Under the pieces are notes generated by a model that saw only the letters and a list, made by a program, of their open reading frames with translations, was not told the origin of the DNA and made no database searches. Positions 15,045 to 22,176 of a stretch of 22,292 bases of DNA are shown one piece after another. The position numbers and the translations under genes are program-made. Position 1 is the stretch's first letter. Each line of letters starts with the position of its first letter. Source of the DNA: Candidatus Gastranaerophilales bacterium (lineage in GTDB: Bacteria > Cyanobacteriota > Vampirovibrionia > Gastranaerophilales > Gastranaerophilaceae). The stretch lies in contig CAAHDT010000025.1 of the NCBI GenBank assembly GCA_900770525.1, positions 1-22,292 on the forward strand, in the 5' to 3' direction.

Positions 15045-15821
15045 ATGGATAGCTTAATAAATAAAATAAAAAATAAATGCGCGTTTACTTTGGCAGAAGT
15101 CTTAATAACGCTTGGGATAATTGGAATTGTAGCAGCATTAACACTTCCTGTTTTGATTCAAGTAAATAAAAATAAAGAAGTTGAAACGAAATTAAAGAAA
15201 ATATATTCTGTAATGAATCAGGCTATTTTAATATCAGAAACAGCAAATGGGCCAAAAGAATATTGGACATGGACAAGTGGTGGAAATTTTATGGAAAAAT
15301 ATATTTTCCCGTACATGGTATCTAATTATAAAATAGAAAATTATACTCCGGAAACTAATCCTGATACGGAGAGTTCATCAGTTGCAACTTTAGAGAATCT
15401 TATTGTATATTTTTCTGACGGAACCGTGTTGGTTGCTAAATCGCCTAAAGATGGGCATACAGCTACATTAATTCCACGTTATAGTGTTGATTTTTATTTT
15501 TATCCCAATGGTAGAAATTTTAGCAAGAATGATTTTTTATCTAAAAATGAAGATGGAACAATTGCTAGAAAAGATTTAGGAATATCTTTTTTTGCTTTTA
15601 GGTTTTCTCCTGCGGGGTTTGGAGATACTAATAACAAATTTCATGAAAAAAAGGGTTTTGAACCATATATGTGGGGGCTTACATCATTATCAGAAGACGA
15701 GATATGTCGAACAGGATTGTTTGCATGTTCAAAAGAAGGAGGTAACAGGGGGTACTGTACTGAATATATCAGAATGAACAACTGGCAAATTCCGAAAGAT
15801 TACCCATTCAAGGTTCGCTAA
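15045..15821 (+). CDS. Type IV pilin / type II secretion pseudopilin-like protein
   Basis: A 258-residue prepilin-like protein. A 13-residue basic leader ends KCA, the prepilin peptidase site is A13|F14, and the mature end is FTLAEVLITLGIIGIVAALTL with the essential Glu at +5. The hydrophobic helix (14-35) would anchor and assemble it. The globular part contains 'VYFSDGTVLVAKS' and the 'DFYFYPNGRN' strand that takes the place of the 'VDVNG-KGPN' found in related pilins, and ends with a Cys-containing region (EICRTGLFACSKEGG, YC). AAAGGAG lies 5 bases before the ATG. It is divergent from an XRE regulator that may control it. Codon use is like the rest of the window. Confidence 0.93.
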   Translation: MDSLINKIKNKCAFTLAEVLITLGIIGIVAALTLPVLIQVNKNKEVETKLKKIYSVMNQAILISETANGPKEYWTWTSGGNFMEKYIFPYMVSNYKIENYTPETNPDTESSSVATLENLIVYFSDGTVLVAKSPKDGHTATLIPRYSVDFYFYPNGRNFSKNDFLSKNEDGTIARKDLGISFFAFRFSPAGFGDTNNKFHEKKGFEPYMWGLTSLSEDEICRTGLFACSKEGGNRGYCTEYIRMNNWQIPKDYPFKVR

Positions 15822-15828
15822 TTATTTC

Positions 15829-16647
15829 CTAAGAAAACGCCTTGAAACTACGTTCTACGTTTTTCTGGATTGTAGTTTGAACACTGTCATATTCTGATTG
15901 GAGGGCAGAATGTTCTGTATCAAGGTTTTTTAATTCGTTATCATATTGTTTGTCTTTTGATTCAAGGTTTTGGAGTGCTGTATTATATTCGGCTTCTGCT
16001 TTGGCTAAATCAGTATCGTCTGATTTTTCTGTAATATCTAGGGCAGAAGTGTATATAACGGAAGTCCATTCACCTTTGTCATTAATTTCATTTGTTGATG
16101 AGTTTGCATATTTTACTTGCTCAAGCGTTACAATACCGCTTTCTAAAGCGTATTGAATCCATTTGGAACTATTCATATCAGAATCACTTAGCGTTGTCCA
16201 AGATTGCTCTGATGTGGAAGTTTTATCATCTTTGTCACCGTTCATTCGGTACCACAAATTTGTATACCAAGTTTTTTCACCTGAATTATCTACATTATAG
16301 TTAGTCAAAAATTCCTCAAGATTTTTGCTGTTTTTATAGTTTGCGGAATCAGATTCGCTAACCATTGCTTGTCCTGCTGCATTGACTATTACATACTGAT
16401 TTTTGAGTTCTCCATATTGTGTAAGCAATGCACCGGTAAGTTTTTGGGTGGTTTTGTTTCCGTCAGAATCGTAGGTTGAAAACTTAAGTTGATTTCGATT
16501 AAGTGCTTTAATATATGTATTTCCTATTTCGGCAGTTGCATCAGACAATCTCATTTTTGCATCAGAAATGCTTTGTGCGCGGCGCTCATTGTCGTTGATT
16601 CGCTGCGTAATAGATAATAATCTCGCTTGTCCTGCTGACATGCCCAT
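15829..16647 (-). CDS. Lineage-type hypothetical protein, 'SAGQARLLSITQR' N-terminus
   Basis: An unrecognised 272-residue protein of a type I associate with gut Vampirovibrionia: the N-terminus MGMSAGQARLLSITQRINDNERRAQSISDAK predicts a long amphipathic helix. The middle (75-175) is polar with several Trp. The C-terminal 195-265 is a strong coiled coil with heptad-like Leu/Tyr and many charged residues. There is no signal peptide, membrane segment or cysteine. The ends look like helices that pair, as in some flagellar or secreted coiled-coil proteins, but this is speculation. AAGGA lies 9 bases before the ATG. It is divergent from nadD and converges on the pilin-like gene with only 7 bp between stops. 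Confidence 0.8.
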   Translation of the reverse strand: MGMSAGQARLLSITQRINDNERRAQSISDAKMRLSDATAEIGNTYIKALNRNQLKFSTYDSDGNKTTQKLTGALLTQYGELKNQYVIVNAAGQAMVSESDSANYKNSKNLEEFLTNYNVDNSGEKTWYTNLWYRMNGDKDDKTSTSEQSWTTLSDSDMNSSKWIQYALESGIVTLEQVKYANSSTNEINDKGEWTSVIYTSALDITEKSDDTDLAKAEAEYNTALQNLESKDKQYDNELKNLDTEHSALQSEYDSVQTTIQKNVERSFKAFS

Positions 16648-16723
16648 AGGTAAATATCCTTATAATCGTACAGTATAATCTACGGCATTTGGTTGAAATA
16701 CTTTAAAAAAGCCGCGTAAAAAA

Positions 16724-16752
16724 TTTACAAATATTTACATTTGTGCTAAAAT
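16724..16752 (+). promoter_or_regulatory. Promoter for nadD-yqeK with predicted leaderless start
   Basis: TTTACA (16724-16729), 17 bases, TAAAAT (16747-16752) with an upstream TGC making an extended -10. Six bases separate the -10 from the A of the ATG, so transcription is expected to start at or beside the start codon. Confidence 0.7.
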
Positions 16753-16758
16753 CTGCGT

Positions 16759-17349
16759 ATGGAATTATGTTTATTTCAAGGAACATTTAATCCGATACAT
16801 AACGCGCATTTAAGAGTAGCAGAATATGTTGTAGATAAAGGTTATGCAGATGCGATAACCTTTATTCCCGCGTTTAACCCTCCACACAAAGACTCTGACG
16901 ATAGTATGCGAATTCATCGCTATAATATGGTTCAACTCGCAATTGAGGATAACCCAAAGTTTCAAATATCAGATATTGAGTATAGATTAGGCGGAAAATC
17001 TTACACTTATTTAACAATTTGTAAACTGTATGAATTATTTAAACCTTCCGATAAGATTAAATTCATAATTGGCACAGATGCATTTAGAAAAATTGAAAGT
17101 TGGTATGAAACAGATAAATTAAAAGAAAAAGTTCATTTCCTAGTGTTTTTGAGAGATAAAAACTTTAATTCGGAAGAGTTTCAGTATTTGAAAGAAAAAG
17201 GGTATGATTTTGAGTTAATGCCATTGGAATTTGAGGATATTTCTTCGACAGAGTTGAGAATAGCTGTCGAAACAAAACAAAATTTAAGCAAGTATGTACC
17301 TAAAAAAGTAGAGGAATATATAAAAAACAATGAATTATACAAAAATTAG
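16759..17349 (+). CDS. nadD: Nicotinate-nucleotide adenylyltransferase
   Basis: NadD transfers AMP from ATP to nicotinate mononucleotide to make deamido-NAD, a step of NAD synthesis. The 196-residue length is typical. The nucleotidyltransferase motif is GTFNPIHNAH, with His14 and His17; most homologs have GTFDP-H-GH, so Asp to Asn and Gly to Ala are mild departures. NPPHK, FIIGTDAF and the C-terminal ISSTELR (the S-T-x-x-R phosphate-binding motif) are present. There is no Shine-Dalgarno and the promoter ends 6 bases before the ATG, so it is probably translated from a leaderless messenger. It overlaps yqeK by 20 bases, a pairing known in many bacteria. Confidence 0.96.
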   Translation: MELCLFQGTFNPIHNAHLRVAEYVVDKGYADAITFIPAFNPPHKDSDDSMRIHRYNMVQLAIEDNPKFQISDIEYRLGGKSYTYLTICKLYELFKPSDKIKFIIGTDAFRKIESWYETDKLKEKVHFLVFLRDKNFNSEEFQYLKEKGYDFELMPLEFEDISSTELRIAVETKQNLSKYVPKKVEEYIKNNELYKN

Positions 17350-17920
17350 TGAACAAGAATTAAAAAAATGGTTAGAAAGCAATTTAAGCGCTGAAAGATA
17401 TTCGCATTCGTTGGGAACCGCCGAATGCGCAAAGAAACTTGCCGAAAAATTTGGCTTAAATCCGGAGAAGGCGTATGTCGCAGGCTTATTACACGATGCT
17501 GCAAAATGTTTTTCAAATGAAAAGTTGTTAGAGATAATTCATGCACACTTAAATGTTGAAGAGAGCGAATTGCAAAATTACAAAACTCTTCATGCGCCTG
17601 TTAGTGCGTATATTGCTGAAAAGGACTTTGGGGTTGACGATAAAGAAATTTTGTCCGCAATCAGATGGCATACTCTCGGAAAACTTGATATGACTGATTT
17701 TGAGAAAATCATTTTCCTTGCAGATAAAATAGAGCCAAATACTCGAGAAGAAGAGAAAACCGCTGAAATTGTCAAATATTTAGACGAAGAAAACGGGTTG
17801 AATAAAGCAATTTTGAAGTGTTATAAAAATACAATAAGAAGTTTAGTAAAAAGAGATTTGAAAATTTGTTATTTGACAATTGAGATATATAATAAGTTAG
17901 AAGATGAGATAAAACCGTAA
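17330..17920 (+). CDS. yqeK: HD-domain protein YqeK (predicted diadenosine tetraphosphatase)
   Basis: A 196-residue HD-superfamily hydrolase. YqeK homologs hydrolyse Ap4A symmetrically to two ADP using an iron or other metal pair. Metal ligands visible are His26 (RYSHSLGTAECA), His55-Asp56 (GLLHDAAK), His in 'LHAPVSAYIA', His in AIRWHTLG and Asp in IIFLADKIEP. The start overlaps the end of nadD by 20 bases with no close ribosome site of its own, so translation is probably coupled. The gene usually following in other bacteria (rsfS) is not here; the next is the HerA-like gene with its own promoter. Confidence 0.94.
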   Translation: MNYTKISEQELKKWLESNLSAERYSHSLGTAECAKKLAEKFGLNPEKAYVAGLLHDAAKCFSNEKLLEIIHAHLNVEESELQNYKTLHAPVSAYIAEKDFGVDDKEILSAIRWHTLGKLDMTDFEKIIFLADKIEPNTREEEKTAEIVKYLDEENGLNKAILKCYKNTIRSLVKRDLKICYLTIEIYNKLEDEIKP

Positions 17921-17945
17921 AAATGTTTCATTTGTTTAAACATTT
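17921..17945 (+). other. Inverted repeat after yqeK
   Basis: AAATGTTT (17921-17928) and AAACATTT (17938-17945) begin right at the yqeK stop. No T tract follows, so it is a weak terminator candidate; it also touches a TTGACA at 17944-17949 that may serve the next gene, so it could be an operator. Confidence 0.4.
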
Positions 17946-17966
17946 GACACAATACAGGCATGTTTG

Positions 17967-17975
17967 TGTTAGAAT
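17967..17975 (+). promoter_or_regulatory. Extended -10 promoter for the HerA-like gene
   Basis: TGTTAGAAT (TGn plus TAGAAT), with TTGACA 20 bases upstream, longer than the usual 17. Predicted start about 17982, ahead of the AAAGGAAG ribosome site. Confidence 0.45.
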
Positions 17976-18001
17976 GTAAACGCTAGTAAAAGGAAGTATC
18001 G

Positions 18002-20149
18002 ATGAAAATATTAGAAGTAAAGAATAATCTTGTAAAAATATCATATACCGCTCAAGATAACTTGATTTTATCAGGGTTTGTGATTATAGAGGATTCAAAA
18101 TCACCGTATGTTGCGCAAGTTATGAGCTTGAAGGCCGATAGCGGGTTAAATTATGCGATAGTAAAATTGTTGTTTACTTTTAACAATGAAGGAGTTGTTA
18201 AAAATTATAATGGCACTATTCCTGAATTAACTGCAAACATTACAAGATTGTCATCAGATGAACTTCTTGATATTCTTCCGATTGAAAATCCGCTTTTAAT
18301 TGGGAAACTGGCACAACAGAATTTTGTGTTAAAAGTTGATTATTCGCTTTTAGAAAAGAATTTATTAATTTGTTCTGACAAAACTGAAAATACAGATATA
18401 TTACTTTCTAATTTAGCAAAACAAATTACCGAAAATAAAGACAAGTCGGTAATCTTTGATATTGATGGAACTATTAATGCCGAAAACAAACTTGTTTTCG
18501 GTAGAGATTTTAAACTTCCTTTAAACTACGATACAATTAATTTTATATACGAAAACGATTTAAATGACGTTGATGCAGAAACCAAAGCAGTAATTCAGGA
18601 TATTTTCTTGGAAGTTCAAGAGTATTCAAAAACAGTGTTAGACCACTTTATTCCGTTTGACAACTTTATATCTGTTGTTGATGCGCAGTATAGAGAATTG
18701 AATTTACCTGAATTAGCATTATTGAAAAACAGATTATTGAAATATAAAGAAGAAGAAGTTTTTGCTCAAGATGCAAAAGAAATTCAAGCGTTAAGAGCTG
18801 CTGTTCGCGGTAATTTATCAACGCTTCTTGATATTTCAAGAGTCGATTCTTTGTTGCAAAAACAAATTATGAGCTATGTTTACGATGAAATAAATGAAAT
18901 TGGATTGTTCGCATATTCAATCGTAAAAATCAATAGCGAAAATGCAGATAAAAAATTAATCAGAAAATTTTATTCACAAGACAAAATAAATACAATTATT
19001 GCTTGTCCTCATACGTATAAGTATTTGTTTGAATTAAAGGACAGAGCAAGTAATATGATATTTTTTGCTCCGCAAACTCTTCAACATGATTTTGCATCAT
19101 ACAATATTTATTTGAACAAATTGAATGAAGGGGAGTGCATTATATACGGTAAAGCAACTCAAAATATTCCGTTAATTGTTGAAATAGAACCATTAGAAGA
19201 TATTAAAGCATTTCTTCAAGAACAAGAAAATCAAGTTGTAACAACTGTTGAATCAACAGTCGAACAAGAAAAAGAAAATAAACCTGAGCAACAAGATGAT
19301 TTTTCAGATGAATCTAACTCATATTCTTATGAATCTATGATGGAAGATACCGCACCTGTTTCAGCTGAAAATTTGCCGAAAAATTCTGAGGTTGCAGAGG
19401 TTCAAGCGAACGATACAACGTTAGAAGAGATTCCAAGTGTTGAACCTGAACCGTTGGTTGATTTACCAAAACTTGACGAACCTGAACTTCCGCCAATGGA
19501 TGATGAAGTTGACGAAAATTTTACAGAGGGTGAAGTTGAGTCAAATATTGAAAATTACGATAATGACTTAATGGAAACAGCTGATTTTGAAAATGAAGAG
19601 TTGACCCTTCCGGAAGAGGCAGAAGAAGAAATTTTGCCTGAAAACAATGAAGAAATTGAAGAAGAACCGGAATCGCCAAGTTTGTCAGAAGAGATGGAAG
19701 ATGATTCTTTTCAAGATTTAGAAGACGGTGTTCAAGACGTGGCACTTCCTGAGATTGACGAAATAGTTGAAGATGAACAGCCGGAAGACGAGCAAGAGCT
19801 TGAGGATGGCAGTGACGAGTCTGTAGAAGATGTTGAGGAAAATTTAACGGAAGACGACTTAGATTACATCCAAGATGTAAATATTCAGGCTGATAATAGC
19901 AATGAGTTGGGGCAAAACGCAGAAGAAGGGGGGCAGCCTCCTGTTGTTCCGATTTATCCGGCAGAAGAGATGACACAAACACAAGACGCGCCGACTTTTG
20001 AGCCGGGAGATAGAGTTTCACATCCAAAATACGGCGAAGGCATTGTTGAAAAAATGATTAAGTACGGAAATAAAATTTTGTGTTCAATCAATTTTGAATC
20101 AAGCAGACGATTGCTTGACCCGACAATTTCAGACTTGAAAAAGTTGTAA
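18002..20149 (+). CDS. Degenerate HerA-like protein with acidic linker and Tudor-like C-terminus
   Basis: A 715-residue protein with no exact match in my memory. The N-terminal 1-95 looks like a HAS-barrel (beta-rich, 'SPYVAQVMSLKADSGLNYAI'), as in HerA/FtsK-type ATPases. Residues 105-400 resemble the RecA-like fold, with strand LLICSDKTENTD where Walker A would lie, strand VIFDIDGT, strand NTIIACP and a C-terminal 'LNKLNEGECIIYG--TQNIPLIVEI' like the HerA end. The Gly-Lys-Ser/Thr of Walker A is absent (CSDKTENTD, 124-132), so it probably does not hydrolyse ATP. Residues 420-640 are Glu/Asp-rich and disordered. The C-terminus (666-715) has GDRVSHPKYGEGIV, as in the UvrD/PcrA Tudor domain that contacts RNA polymerase. 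The fold assignment is inference. Confidence 0.8.
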   Translation: MKILEVKNNLVKISYTAQDNLILSGFVIIEDSKSPYVAQVMSLKADSGLNYAIVKLLFTFNNEGVVKNYNGTIPELTANITRLSSDELLDILPIENPLLIGKLAQQNFVLKVDYSLLEKNLLICSDKTENTDILLSNLAKQITENKDKSVIFDIDGTINAENKLVFGRDFKLPLNYDTINFIYENDLNDVDAETKAVIQDIFLEVQEYSKTVLDHFIPFDNFISVVDAQYRELNLPELALLKNRLLKYKEEEVFAQDAKEIQALRAAVRGNLSTLLDISRVDSLLQKQIMSYVYDEINEIGLFAYSIVKINSENADKKLIRKFYSQDKINTIIACPHTYKYLFELKDRASNMIFFAPQTLQHDFASYNIYLNKLNEGECIIYGKATQNIPLIVEIEPLEDIKAFLQEQENQVVTTVESTVEQEKENKPEQQDDFSDESNSYSYESMMEDTAPVSAENLPKNSEVAEVQANDTTLEEIPSVEPEPLVDLPKLDEPELPPMDDEVDENFTEGEVESNIENYDNDLMETADFENEELTLPEEAEEEILPENNEEIEEEPESPSLSEEMEDDSFQDLEDGVQDVALPEIDEIVEDEQPEDEQELEDGSDESVEDVEENLTEDDLDYIQDVNIQADNSNELGQNAEEGGQPPVVPIYPAEEMTQTQDAPTFEPGDRVSHPKYGEGIVEKMIKYGNKILCSINFESSRRLLDPTISDLKKL

Positions 20150-20152
20150 CTC

Positions 20153-20181
20153 TTGCGCAAAAGTGAAAAGTAGGTTATAAT
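20153..20181 (+). promoter_or_regulatory. Promoter upstream of the phase-variable pilin region
   Basis: TTGCGC (20153-20158), 17 bases, perfect TATAAT (20176-20181). The predicted start (~20188) would give a leader of about 215 bases to the ATG at 20403, containing a repeat and an 18-codon ORF (20204-20260, MAVQKPPRTPLPAGEGQG) preceded by AAGGG. Confidence 0.55.
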
Positions 20182-20228
20182 AAAAATAGCCCAAGGGTTT
20201 AAAATGGCAGTGCAAAAACCGCCAAGAA

Positions 20229-20268
20229 CCCCTCTACCAGCGGGAGAGGGGCAGGGGTGAGGGGTCTA
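20229..20268 (+). repeat. Palindromic repeat R1
   Basis: First copy of a GC-rich element: CCCCTCT-ACCAGCGGG-AGAGGGG hairpin followed by CAGGGGTGAGGGGTCTA. It is the ancestor-like form of R3. It lies in the leader of the pilin gene. Confidence 0.85.
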
Positions 20269-20402
20269 TTAATATGTCGCCATAAAATAAATACGGTAAC
20301 CAAATAGAACCAGAAACGAACACTGTCATTTAACGCGAGGGCGTATAACAGAAACGTAGGGTGTGCACACCTGCGCACCGCATGGAAACCGGAGGATTAA
20401 GA

Positions 20403-20477
20403 ATGATAAAGAGAAGTAAGAAAACGCTGAAAACCAGTCATAGAACGGTTTTCGGGGGGGGGGGGGTATCCTTCTAA
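20403..20477 (+). CDS. Leader ORF entering the poly-G tract (frame-off form of the pilin)
   Basis: ATG at 20403 has a perfect GGAGG 7 bases upstream. The frame reads MIKRSKKTLKTSHRTVF and then four Gly codons from the G run before a stop at 20475, 24 codons in all. With 14 or 11 G instead of 13 the same frame would join the pilin ORF with no stop, giving a 465-residue protein. With 12 G it would stop after 26 codons. The basic start is compatible with a cytoplasmic leader. Whether it is translated is unknown. Confidence 0.55.
   Translation: MIKRSKKTLKTSHRTVFGGGGVSF
20454..20466 (+). repeat. Poly-G tract, 13 G
   Basis: An uninterrupted run of 13 G in an otherwise AT-rich window, the kind of simple repeat that changes length by slippage. 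It lies between the leader ATG and the pilin frame. The exact count could be affected by sequencing error. Confidence 0.85.
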
Positions 20478-20494
20478 GCCGTAATGACAGGGTT

Positions 20495-21799
20495 TTGGGC
20501 ACCATTCAACACAGTCAAAAAGAAAACAGTCAATCAGAAAAAATTAGCCTTCGGGCATTCCTCTCCCGACGGGAGAGGCTAGGTGAGGGGTCTACAGAAA
20601 TAGACAACCTTCAATCAGAAACAAGTAACAGTGAAAAGCTCCCTCTACCAGCGGGAGAGGGCTGGGGTGAGGGGTCTACCTTTAATTCAGCCACCGGCAA
20701 GCAGTTGCAAGAGCTAAATAACGTAACTAACAAGAAAGCAGCCTTCACCCTAGCCGAGGTTTTAATCACCCTCGGCATAGTGGGTGTTGTTGCAGCGTTA
20801 ACACTACCTGCGTTGCTAACCAATGTGCAGTCAAAAATCAGAGGTGAACAAAAACGTTCCGTTAAGTATAAGTTTTCATTAGCCACCGAGAAGATGGCAC
20901 GTCTTAACTTAATAGGCCCTTATGATAGCACAGACGCATTTGTGGACGAACTACAAAAACACTTAAAAATCTCTAAACGTTGTAACGCAAGCAACCTAAG
21001 AGGTTGTTGGCCTTATGATACAGTAGACTTAGGGGATGGTAAAACGTGGGATATCTCAAAAACAAAGACCGGTAAAGAGTTAGGCATGGAAACTACTGCT
21101 ACGCAAGATTACTCAAGTAACAATGTTGGTATAGTCACAGCCGACGGCACCCCAATGATACTAAGCTATAACAAGAAGTGTGAAGCGATAGATTCATTAA
21201 AACGTTTAAGTTGGAGTGCCCCAGATGGCAAACCGGAGTCAAATGAATCAGCAAACTGTGTAGCAGCAGTATTTGAGATAAACGGTACAGGGAAACCGAA
21301 TAAACTAAGCGATGATGTAGTTTTATTTCATGCAAACAAACTAGGTAATGCCTGCGCATTTGAACTTGATGGAAAATGTTTTGGAGCTCCATTTGCCCCA
21401 AACCCACTAACATATGCAGAATGCGAAGCAGGGAAAGGAAACCTTGGTATAAAACAGTGTTGTTCTACATCATATTGTAACAACCATGACTATTGGGCAG
21501 GAGCCGTAAAACAATGTGGAGGGGTAAGCAAAATGCCAACAGCAAATGATCTCGCAAAATTGGCTAGCCAACTATATAAAGAAAATCCAAGTATAAGCGC
21601 CAAACAAGACTATAATGGACAATGGAATCAGGATGCAGCGAGTTCTCTCGGTTTTTCTTCTCCAGGGCTCAACCTTTGGTCAAATGAGGAGTTAGAAAAA
21701 TACGCCGCATACGGTCGCTACTTCAATCCTACGAGTACTGGGTACGATTACATCAACCGCAACTTTGGTTTACGTCAGGCAGTTTGTATAGTTGAATAG
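20495..21799 (+). CDS. Type IV pilin / pseudopilin-like protein with repeat-derived N-terminal extension
   Basis: A prepilin-like gene read from TTG 20495 as 434 residues. The mature part starts after KKAA at F84: FTLAEVLITLGIVGVVAALTL with Glu at +5. The globular domain has 'VAAVFEINGTGKPNKLSDDV', several Cys, and a Trp/Tyr-rich C-terminus ending GLRQAVCIVE. An 83-residue leader is far too long: residues 20-34 and 48-62 are repeats R2 and R3 (RERLGEGST, AGEGWGEGST). TTG 20705 would give a normal 13-residue leader (MQELNNVTNKKAA) but has no good ribosome site. The ATG at 20403 has an excellent site but needs a one-base change in the G tract. The gene uses more G/C-ending codons than its neighbours. 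Confidence 0.88.
   Translation: MGTIQHSQKENSQSEKISLRAFLSRRERLGEGSTEIDNLQSETSNSEKLPLPAGEGWGEGSTFNSATGKQLQELNNVTNKKAAFTLAEVLITLGIVGVVAALTLPALLTNVQSKIRGEQKRSVKYKFSLATEKMARLNLIGPYDSTDAFVDELQKHLKISKRCNASNLRGCWPYDTVDLGDGKTWDISKTKTGKELGMETTATQDYSSNNVGIVTADGTPMILSYNKKCEAIDSLKRLSWSAPDGKPESNESANCVAAVFEINGTGKPNKLSDDVVLFHANKLGNACAFELDGKCFGAPFAPNPLTYAECEAGKGNLGIKQCCSTSYCNNHDYWAGAVKQCGGVSKMPTANDLAKLASQLYKENPSISAKQDYNGQWNQDAASSLGFSSPGLNLWSNEELEKYAAYGRYFNPTSTGYDYINRNFGLRQAVCIVE
20548..20595 (+). repeat. Palindromic repeat R2, inside the pilin ORF
   Basis: CCTTCGGGCATTCC leads into CTCTCCC-GAC-GGGAGAG hairpin and GGTGAGGGGTCTAC. It is read in frame as ...FLSRRERLGEGST. The first 27 bases recur exactly in inverted orientation at 22235-22261. 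Confidence 0.85.
20641..20680 (+). repeat. Palindromic repeat R3, inside the pilin ORF
   Basis: CCCTCT-ACCAGCGGG-AGAGGG hairpin followed by CTGGGGTGAGGGGTCTACC, read in frame as LPAGEGWGEGST. Nearly identical to R1 and, in reverse complement, to R4. Confidence 0.88.
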
Positions 21800-21806
21800 G
21801 GCAAGT

Positions 21807-21844
21807 TTATATTTTCTTCTTTAATAGAAAAGAAGAAAATATAA
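21807..21844 (+). terminator. Long AT-rich hairpin just after the pilin stop
   Basis: A perfect 16-bp stem (21807-21822 with 21829-21844) and 6-base loop, 7 bases after the stop. No T tract follows, so it is probably an mRNA 3'-end stabiliser or weak terminator; the hairpin at 21867 completes termination. Confidence 0.6.
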
Positions 21845-21866
21845 AATCAAAGAGATTGTTACAATC

Positions 21867-21900
21867 AGGGTAGACATTTTGTCTACCCTTGTTTGTTTTA
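21867..21900 (+). terminator. Intrinsic terminator of the pilin gene
   Basis: AGGGTAGACA (21867-21876) pairs perfectly with TGTCTACCCT (21880-21889) around TTT, followed by TGTTTGTTTTA. Confidence 0.85.
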
Positions 21901-21979
21901 CTTGAAATAATTTTAATTGTGAAGTTATTTAGTTCTTGCGGTTGCTTGGTTGCGGCTGAATAACCGTCAACCCCTCACC
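21870..21979. repeat. 110-bp direct repeat, copy 1
   Basis: Begins with the GTAGACATTTTGTCTAC terminator stem and ends at CCGTCAACCCCTCACC, running into R4. Copy 2 is at 22067-22176, with 8 differences by eye and equal length. Offset 197 bp. Confidence 0.88.
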
Positions 21980-22007
21980 CCAGCCCTCTCCCGCCGGTAG
22001 AGGGAGC
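21969..22007 (-). repeat. Palindromic repeat R4, inverted
   Basis: The reverse complement is TCCCTCT-ACCGGCGGG-AGAGGG followed by CTGGGGTGAGGGGTT, nearly the same as R3 but on the other strand, downstream of the pilin gene. Confidence 0.88.
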
Positions 22008-22066
22008 CTTTAACCGCTTACGCTCTTCCACACCCTACGTTCAAGCCTTTCAGAATGACGTGCCGT

Positions 22067-22176
22067 GTAGACATTTTGTCTACCCTTGTTTGTTTTATTT
22101 GAAAAAATTTTAATAGTTAAGTTATTTAGTTCTTGCGATTGCTTGGCGGTGGCTGAATAACCGTCAACCCCTCACC
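22067..22176. repeat. 110-bp direct repeat, copy 2
   Basis: Second copy, again starting with the terminator stem and running into R5. The bases between copies include CACACCCTACGT, the reverse complement of ACGTAGGGTGTG found near 20354. No gene is seen in 21800-22292. Confidence 0.88.

Noticed and set aside
19521..20027. Long minus-strand ORF inside the HerA-like gene
   Set aside because: It is a shadow of the acidic Glu/Asp-rich region on the plus strand; Leu/Pro/Gln composition is what antisense of GAA/GAT codons gives.
20229..20680. Repeats R1-R3 as a CRISPR array
   Set aside because: Spacing is irregular (about 330 and 90 bp), copies are partly inverted elsewhere, and no cas gene is near.
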